The position numbers and the translations under genes are program-made. This document shows, one piece after another, positions 60,301 through 64,000 of a DNA stretch of 64,000 bases. The stretch comes from Capniomyces stellatus (Eukaryota > Kickxellomycota > Harpellomycetes > Harpellales > Legeriomycetaceae), in assembly GCA_001661515.1 (NCBI GenBank), contig LUVW01000001.1, forward strand, positions 1,072,052 through 1,136,051. Reading direction: 5' to 3'. The notes beneath the pieces were generated by a model that worked only from the letters and a program-made list of their open reading frames with translations, was not told the origin of the DNA and searched no databases. Numbering within the stretch: the first letter of the stretch is position 1; every line of letters starts with the position of its first letter.

Positions 60301-60364
60301 ATGATTCCGAAACACTCTTCGTATCATCAAATATCCTCATCTCGTTCTTGTTGAGAGACGCCAT
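57323..60364 (-). CDS. COG8: Conserved oligomeric Golgi complex subunit 8
   Basis: A single exon of 1013 residues. COG8 is part of lobe B of the COG tether for retrograde Golgi traffic. The family core is visible: YFKQLLELPLRSLELEPEMV and LTELLFREFSIPR early, then GLTRRLLEKLENIIQLAEMP and MRQCVYSGRYQEAIEIYENA. Later come FHGLVLQMFTEIANSTNSHL, FFSEQELRMMYLQVQWQGWK and YIEAFVDWLISMNTQYRFVF. It is longer than animal COG8 (about 600 aa) because of Ser/Asp/Lys-rich inserts at about 130-190 and 470-560 and an extended C-terminus. Antisense ORFs at 58110-59882 are shadows. Confidence 0.88.
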   Translation of the reverse strand: MASLNKNEMRIFDDTKSVSESSVYPEGDGLMSEVEFETYNDIYTRLFKNASTPKKGDGSDGVESFLENDFEGKRRKLAYFKQLLELPLRSLELEPEMVKAELDQNTNELTELLFREFSIPRSAGLGKGDEYESDGEVEMGGQRVQTSSDAQRITDNDASSVQSDVALGLGAEKSKEKMDKDKNKDKPLFVEIYDMYENLKVARMKMMDGLEKIKEKVPKIKTKSRALLSSSLKINESRGLTRRLLEKLENIIQLAEMPKTMRQCVYSGRYQEAIEIYENAKRFSKEFSSIQSKFKQGAPNKAGANTKSFTREPAVQGSKVEVESGDKTGTKIVNAHTYESVLVVKELVDLIMKKVRNEFHGLVLQMFTEIANSTNSHLKAMSWSMMSAGSSLGDLLSKPRYSRGSGTDLLDNRTNVQEAKEKRMPLKSSQQLTSVVMAVSILCDSGFFSEQELRMMYLQVQWQGWKSCSEMLNFSTNTDFDAGNVLDTPVETPRAFNSRKFTDLSNKSQSPFRTPIGLFSLNSPVGVGQGGSFASPSDLRFNSINSKGRRGLEFSPKPAKMNQTPLDAGQNLERYIEAFVDWLISMNTQYRFVFLNQLDDSPSTQGPGVEDCALLGSLVSYSVQSVLWTIHQNVGYVASDDRAILSLLDQCGWLGEKLGSKGLDFLRPSVTPVLCEYAFSTIITGVRAAIDNMDTLLTGLMQSLRESFDSRMFGLEYEQNNSDKNSKQSLRPKKTFANLDFKNSTIELVSSIQWNRLASATRNPITFSESLKPALFNIANSPEPSSEAARSWRSVLQSHHIPGVDILQYPSIAPVYHSIRKASLSLQSLATSEASGSSLVGKMSGSSADVISRQQSLISAAAVCFECELLRGAQSWLEFSQNLAKLESDLFSFEKSLPSTTSSDKTPLPNDATSSSYSRPNHIKSLSTVKSLVSECGFVYTFGLVRYVMDFFEETVLSLTLDSASQDPIADFRSENPSKPDLTEYSDSVFDFADLVQTLQPLLQHVDSRGDGL

Positions 60365-60854
60365 TTATTATATACCAAAGTACTTTCTATCTGCTTTTTA
60401 TTTAACAGCTAAACAGGCCAAAGTTTGTGAATTTAATATCTAACTTTATTCACTTCATTCCTTTTCAATCCATTTAATCAGCACATATCCTTTGCCTTGA
60501 AGGATATTTTTGAATTTGGCTTATCCCAGTTTTCTGTAGCTTATTTAACCTTGTTTTTAAACCCAAATAATTGTCAATGACCTTTCAGCCTATGATACTT
60601 GATTTCTCAACACACAACCTAATCGATTTTAGTTGGATTTTTCATTGTTTTTGCTTAATTTTCCAACAAACCATCCCCAACAAACCTATTTTATTTGCTT
60701 TATTGTTGAATAATAAAACACACTGGTAACGTTAATCATTCTAAAGCCGAGACCGCTATTAAACCAAAGACTAAAATAACGCTCTATACACCACGACATC
60801 CGAGCTAAACCAAGCTTGGTCGCCATAAGACCATAGCTCAAGATAATATCACTT
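60365..60854. other. Spacer upstream of COG8 and of the small gene at 60855
   Basis: AT-rich except 60730-60854. There a minus-strand frame (MATKLGLARMSWCIERYF, ending 60686) looks mildly coding but has no support; it would be divergent from the small gene with about 30 bp between starts. Confidence 0.4.
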
Positions 60855-61189
60855 ATGCAGGACGTGTTGGCGAAAGCCAGTGTGGTGAGCAGCACTATAC
60901 ACAGTAAGTCTAAGGGTGCTATGTTCAGTGATCAAAAGTACCGACTACATACCCATTAAACCAGTAAATAAAAGCACCCTGCTTAGCATCAAAAAGCAGC
61001 CAGAGTTTAGACCAGGTTGGTTTCAAAGAATTAGAAACAATAGAAGTAAAGAGATGGAAAAATTCGAAACCAACAGCCAAGACCAACATGCAGAGAATGA
61101 AAAAAGGCATCAAAATCAGAAATTTTGTCGGGTTTGCCAAAGACAATGAAAGGCCCTACTACACAACCAATGTAAAAAATGTGAGTTGA
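60855..61189 (+). CDS. Small basic spliced protein, 83 aa, unknown function
   Basis: Exon 1 (60855-60903, MQDVLAKASVVSSTIH) ends in a consensus GTAAGT donor. The 83-nt intron ends in CTGCTTAG, and exon 2 (60987-61189) continues in phase 1, giving motifs SSQSLDQVGFKELETIEVKR, KTNMQRMKKGIKIRNFVGF and AKDNERPYYTTNV before TGA. The protein is strongly basic with a hydrophobic/aromatic C-terminal part. The N-terminus could be a mitochondrial presequence and the protein a small mitochondrial or ribosomal subunit, but I recognise no family. The two other frames across exon 2 are also partly open, but only this one closes with the consensus introns. The last codons run into a tandem repeat array. Confidence 0.55.
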
Positions 61190-61268
61190 AATAAAAAATG
61201 TGAGTTAAATAAAGAATGCGAGTTAAATAAAGAATGCGAGTTAAATAAAGAATGTGAGTTTAAATATA
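61181..61268. repeat. 18-bp tandem repeat, about 5 copies
   Basis: The unit is close to GCGAGTTAAATAAAGAAT. It begins within the last three codons of the small gene, and its first unit supplies the TGA stop. Inner units are identical, indicating recent duplication. Confidence 0.88.
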
Positions 61269-62628
61269 AAGAAAAATGATAGTTTAAATACAAAAAAAAA
61301 GAGTTGGGGCAGTTTTATGATTAACAGAGCAAATATAGCAATGTTATTGGCTGTATTGCGATGAAGGTTGGGCAGGGCTAAACCCTCGAAGATTAGTAAC
61401 AAATTAGTAGGTGTTATTAACTATTAGACGGGATGGTGAGCTTTGTTTGAGATGAAATATGACACTGCGTTATTATTTGCTATACAATAATGCATAGTTC
61501 ACGTGCGTTAGAAACACTAAATAGACAAATAAAACCTGAGTTTAGATTGAGAAAACAAGATTATTGGATGCTGAGAAAAGTTGACGTTTTTCAAAAATAG
61601 GTTTGGTGATATTTAATCAATCATAAAATAGCTTCAGCTTCAACCCTTCCCCTCACAAATAGCATTACAGTTTGAAATTATAAATAAGTAAATAGTTGGA
61701 CAAGACTAATTAATTTGGCAAAAACTAAATCTAAGATAGCCAATGGAAATTTGACCATTATTTGGAAAACAAATTAAAAGGGGGAGAAAAATGAATGTAG
61801 ACTAATTAAAAGAATGTATTTATAAATACGAGTAGAGGTGAGCTTTATAGTGATGCATTGATAAAACGTAAAGTCCGATTTAATTCAACGCGTTAATTGC
61901 GCTTGTATCAAATCATTTATTAATATCACATTATTCTATTTAAAAAATGAGCTCGAAAAAAAATAAAAAGACGATTGTGTTTCTACGCAAATTAGAGTGT
62001 GAATTGGAAAGTGAAAGACAAAGTGGAGCAAATAAAATTTTCTAAAAAATTTTAATCGTCAAAAAAACACAAAGTTATATATAACAACTATTTTACGAGT
62101 ACATGTTTAAAGAGCTTTTTTCACCACAAAAAAAAAAAATTTCCAACACCTTTTAACTTGGGAAGCAAATAAAAAGTAAGAAAATTTTTACTTTGATTAT
62201 TTGAAGATATTTGGTTGCCTACTAGAATGTTGTTGCTATATATGTCACCTATAAAAAACTTAGTTTCGTGATTAAGGCAATAAAATCAAGAGGAAACCAA
62301 ATTAAACAGTTGACAGCAAGTATTGCTGACATATTACTAGTACAAGCCAAACTAAAACCATCTTTTTAAACCCAACAAAAAAATATAATTCGATTTTACA
62401 AAACGGCGCCTTAAAAGAGTTTTAAACATTACAAATAATACAGACAGCTGTCTCTTTGTAAAGAATATTCAATTATAAGCTCTTACTAAACGCACATTTG
62501 TATTCCATTTGCTTTGTAGGGATTAAAACACACATTTTTTTTGACCAAAAAAAAACAACACACACATCCCTTTTTTTTATTTATACAGCAACCACCATAG
62601 AGGTTAATAAAAGTAAGCAACACCAAAG
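61190..62628. other. AT-rich spacer upstream of HAP5
   Basis: After the repeat array the region is A/T-rich with homopolymer runs. No coding frame is seen. The last 100 bp, with a T8 run and CAACACACACATCC, are likely promoter and leader of HAP5. Confidence 0.5.
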
Positions 62629-63769
62629 ATGGAGAACTCACAGAAAACCATAGCTGATTTTTGGCTACTGCAGTTGCAGGAAATCCAGAGCTCTGATCCA
62701 GATTTCAAGACCCACACATTGCCTTTGGCAAGAATCAAGAAGGTGATGAAGTCAGATCCTGATGTCAAGGTAAAAGATAAAAACAAATATATCATTCGTC
62801 CCATCGCGCACATAATAACAGAATGTGTTGTTGTCATCAAGAACCGCGAGATGTATTGGCAGCGATATGTTCTTGACTTGATCATTTCTACCTGTTTGAA
62901 ACACTGACATTGCACTTTACTGGCTTTGAATTAAAAAGATGATTAGTGCTGAGGCCCCAGTTTTGTTTTCGAAGGCGTGTGAAATATTCATCAAAGAGAT
63001 GACACAGCGCGCTTGGTTTAACGCCGAGGACAACAAGAGACGTACGTTACAACGACAGGATGTAGCAGCAGCAGCCCTACGAAGTGAGATGTACGACTTC
63101 TTGATAGATGTTGTTCCAAGAGATGAATTTATCAGCACAAGCAAGAAGAGTCATACCGCCAAGGAAGAGGTAAGTAGTTGTTTAAAAAAAGAAACAAACA
63201 TAGAGCTGTTTTATGTGTTTTGGGACGCAATTGACTGGATTGGCTTCTAACCAATAAAAATGTAGATGCAGACTCATCAGATGGCACAGGCTCAAGCACA
63301 CCAAATGACACAAGCACAGATACAGGCAGCAGCAGCCGTTGCAGCAGCAGCAGTGGCCGCACAACAGCAACCAGCAGGAGGACCAGGTGCAGCAGGGTCA
63401 AACGCAGCAGCCGCAGCAGCAGCCGTAGTTGCAGCCGCAGCATACTACAACCCTTCATTCCAACAATACTACTCGCCACATATAAATGACGTGAACGCAA
63501 TGCAGCATGCAGGAAATATTCCGCCCAATATGGCAGCAACCATGGGCCCAGGACAACATCAAGCCTTTTACCCCAATATTAACCAACACAACTACGAATG
63601 GTTCCAAAGACAGCAGCAGCATGCACAGGGTGGAAATCCAGTTGACGGCATGAACCCAGGATTTATGCGAGCAGCTGGTGGCCAGGGAATCCAAGCTGGT
63701 ATGAGCGCTCAAGCTCACCAACAAGCAGATGCGATAAACGAACAAGTCAAAGCTGGCGCATCAAAATAA
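62629..63769 (+). CDS. HAP5: CCAAT-binding transcription factor subunit NF-YC/Hap5
   Basis: Three exons: 62629-62769, 62939-63169 and 63266-63769, joined in phase 0 to 291 residues. With HAP2 and HAP3 it binds CCAAT boxes in the nucleus. The histone-fold core is complete: [17 protein letters not shown] at the end of exon 1, [18 protein letters not shown] at the start of exon 2, then LTQRxWF-like ([20 protein letters not shown]) and [20 protein letters not shown]. Exon 3 is an activation-type domain with a Gln/Ala-rich stretch, several Ala runs and a Tyr/Pro/Asn-rich end. The exon 2 acceptor (TTAAAAAG) is A-rich rather than pyrimidine-rich but is required by the NF-YC alignment. Confidence 0.95.
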
Positions 63770-63925
63770 CTTTCAATTTGCTTTTCTTTACTTTGGTCAG
63801 TTTACTTGTTAATAAATTTTTATAGCTTATTTACATATAACATCTTTGATATTATATACTCATATTTATATGTTATATATACTCGTGGTTTTTACAATTT
63901 GCCCTTGTTATTCTCACTGGTCTTT

Positions 63926-63927
<2 letters not shown>

Positions 63928-63957
<30 letters not shown>
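63928..63957. repeat. Poly-T run, 30 bp
   Basis: Homopolymer in the 3' flank of HAP5; assembly length may be unreliable. Confidence 0.9.
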
Positions 63958-63961
<4 letters not shown>

Positions 63962-64000
63962 TCACTAGTTTTTTAAATACACTTTTATACTTTTATAACT

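Overview
This is a nuclear DNA window from a fungus. Genes are split by short GT-AG introns (mostly 50-190 nt, often with a CTAAC-like branch site). Coding regions are of middling GC and sit in very AT-rich spacers. The recognisable proteins are fungal or general eukaryotic: a Cet1-type RNA triphosphatase, LAS21, HAP5, COG8, GYP7 and a mitochondrial mL38. AT richness, many lineage-specific low-complexity proteins and a poly-C assembly gap would fit an early-diverging fungus, for example Kickxellomycotina/Harpellales, but that placement is inference. I joined most genes across introns by hand; the phases close for each multi-exon model listed unless I say otherwise.

Layout. 0-5 kb: a 5'-complete, 3'-truncated thioesterase on the minus strand, a seven-exon mitochondrial ribosomal protein mL38 gene, a tRNA-Gly/tRNA-Ser pair and a small spliced minus-strand gene. 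5.7-14.2 kb: a large Asn/Ser-rich single-pass membrane protein, then LAS21 (GPI ethanolamine-phosphate transferase 2) in seven exons on the minus strand, then tRNA-Gln. 14.7-24 kb: CET1, sphingolipid delta-4 desaturase and an ethanolamine/choline phosphotransferase, with a repeat-rich probable transposon remnant between the last two. 24-32 kb: an OTU-UBA deubiquitinase, a RING protein with N-terminal SUMO-interacting motifs (a candidate SUMO-targeted ubiquitin ligase), and a MoCF-domain protein.

32-42 kb: a secreted aspartyl protease, a small spliced secreted Cys-containing protein, and two convergent indoleamine 2,3-dioxygenase paralogues that each have a first coding exon consisting only of the ATG. 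44-51 kb: homoserine kinase and a GYP7-type Rab GAP. 51-57 kb: two related GDSL-type proteins, one of which looks catalytically dead. 57-64 kb: COG8, a small basic spliced gene, and HAP5/NF-YC.

Functional themes are lipid and GPI metabolism (desaturase, EPT1-like enzyme, LAS21, GDSL proteins), secretory traffic (COG8, GYP7), ubiquitin/SUMO (OTU, RING) and tryptophan-to-kynurenine catabolism (two IDOs). No operon-like organisation is expected or seen. Several small genes (4.5, 35.3 and 60.9 kb) become visible only after splicing, so the AT-rich spacers are not all empty.
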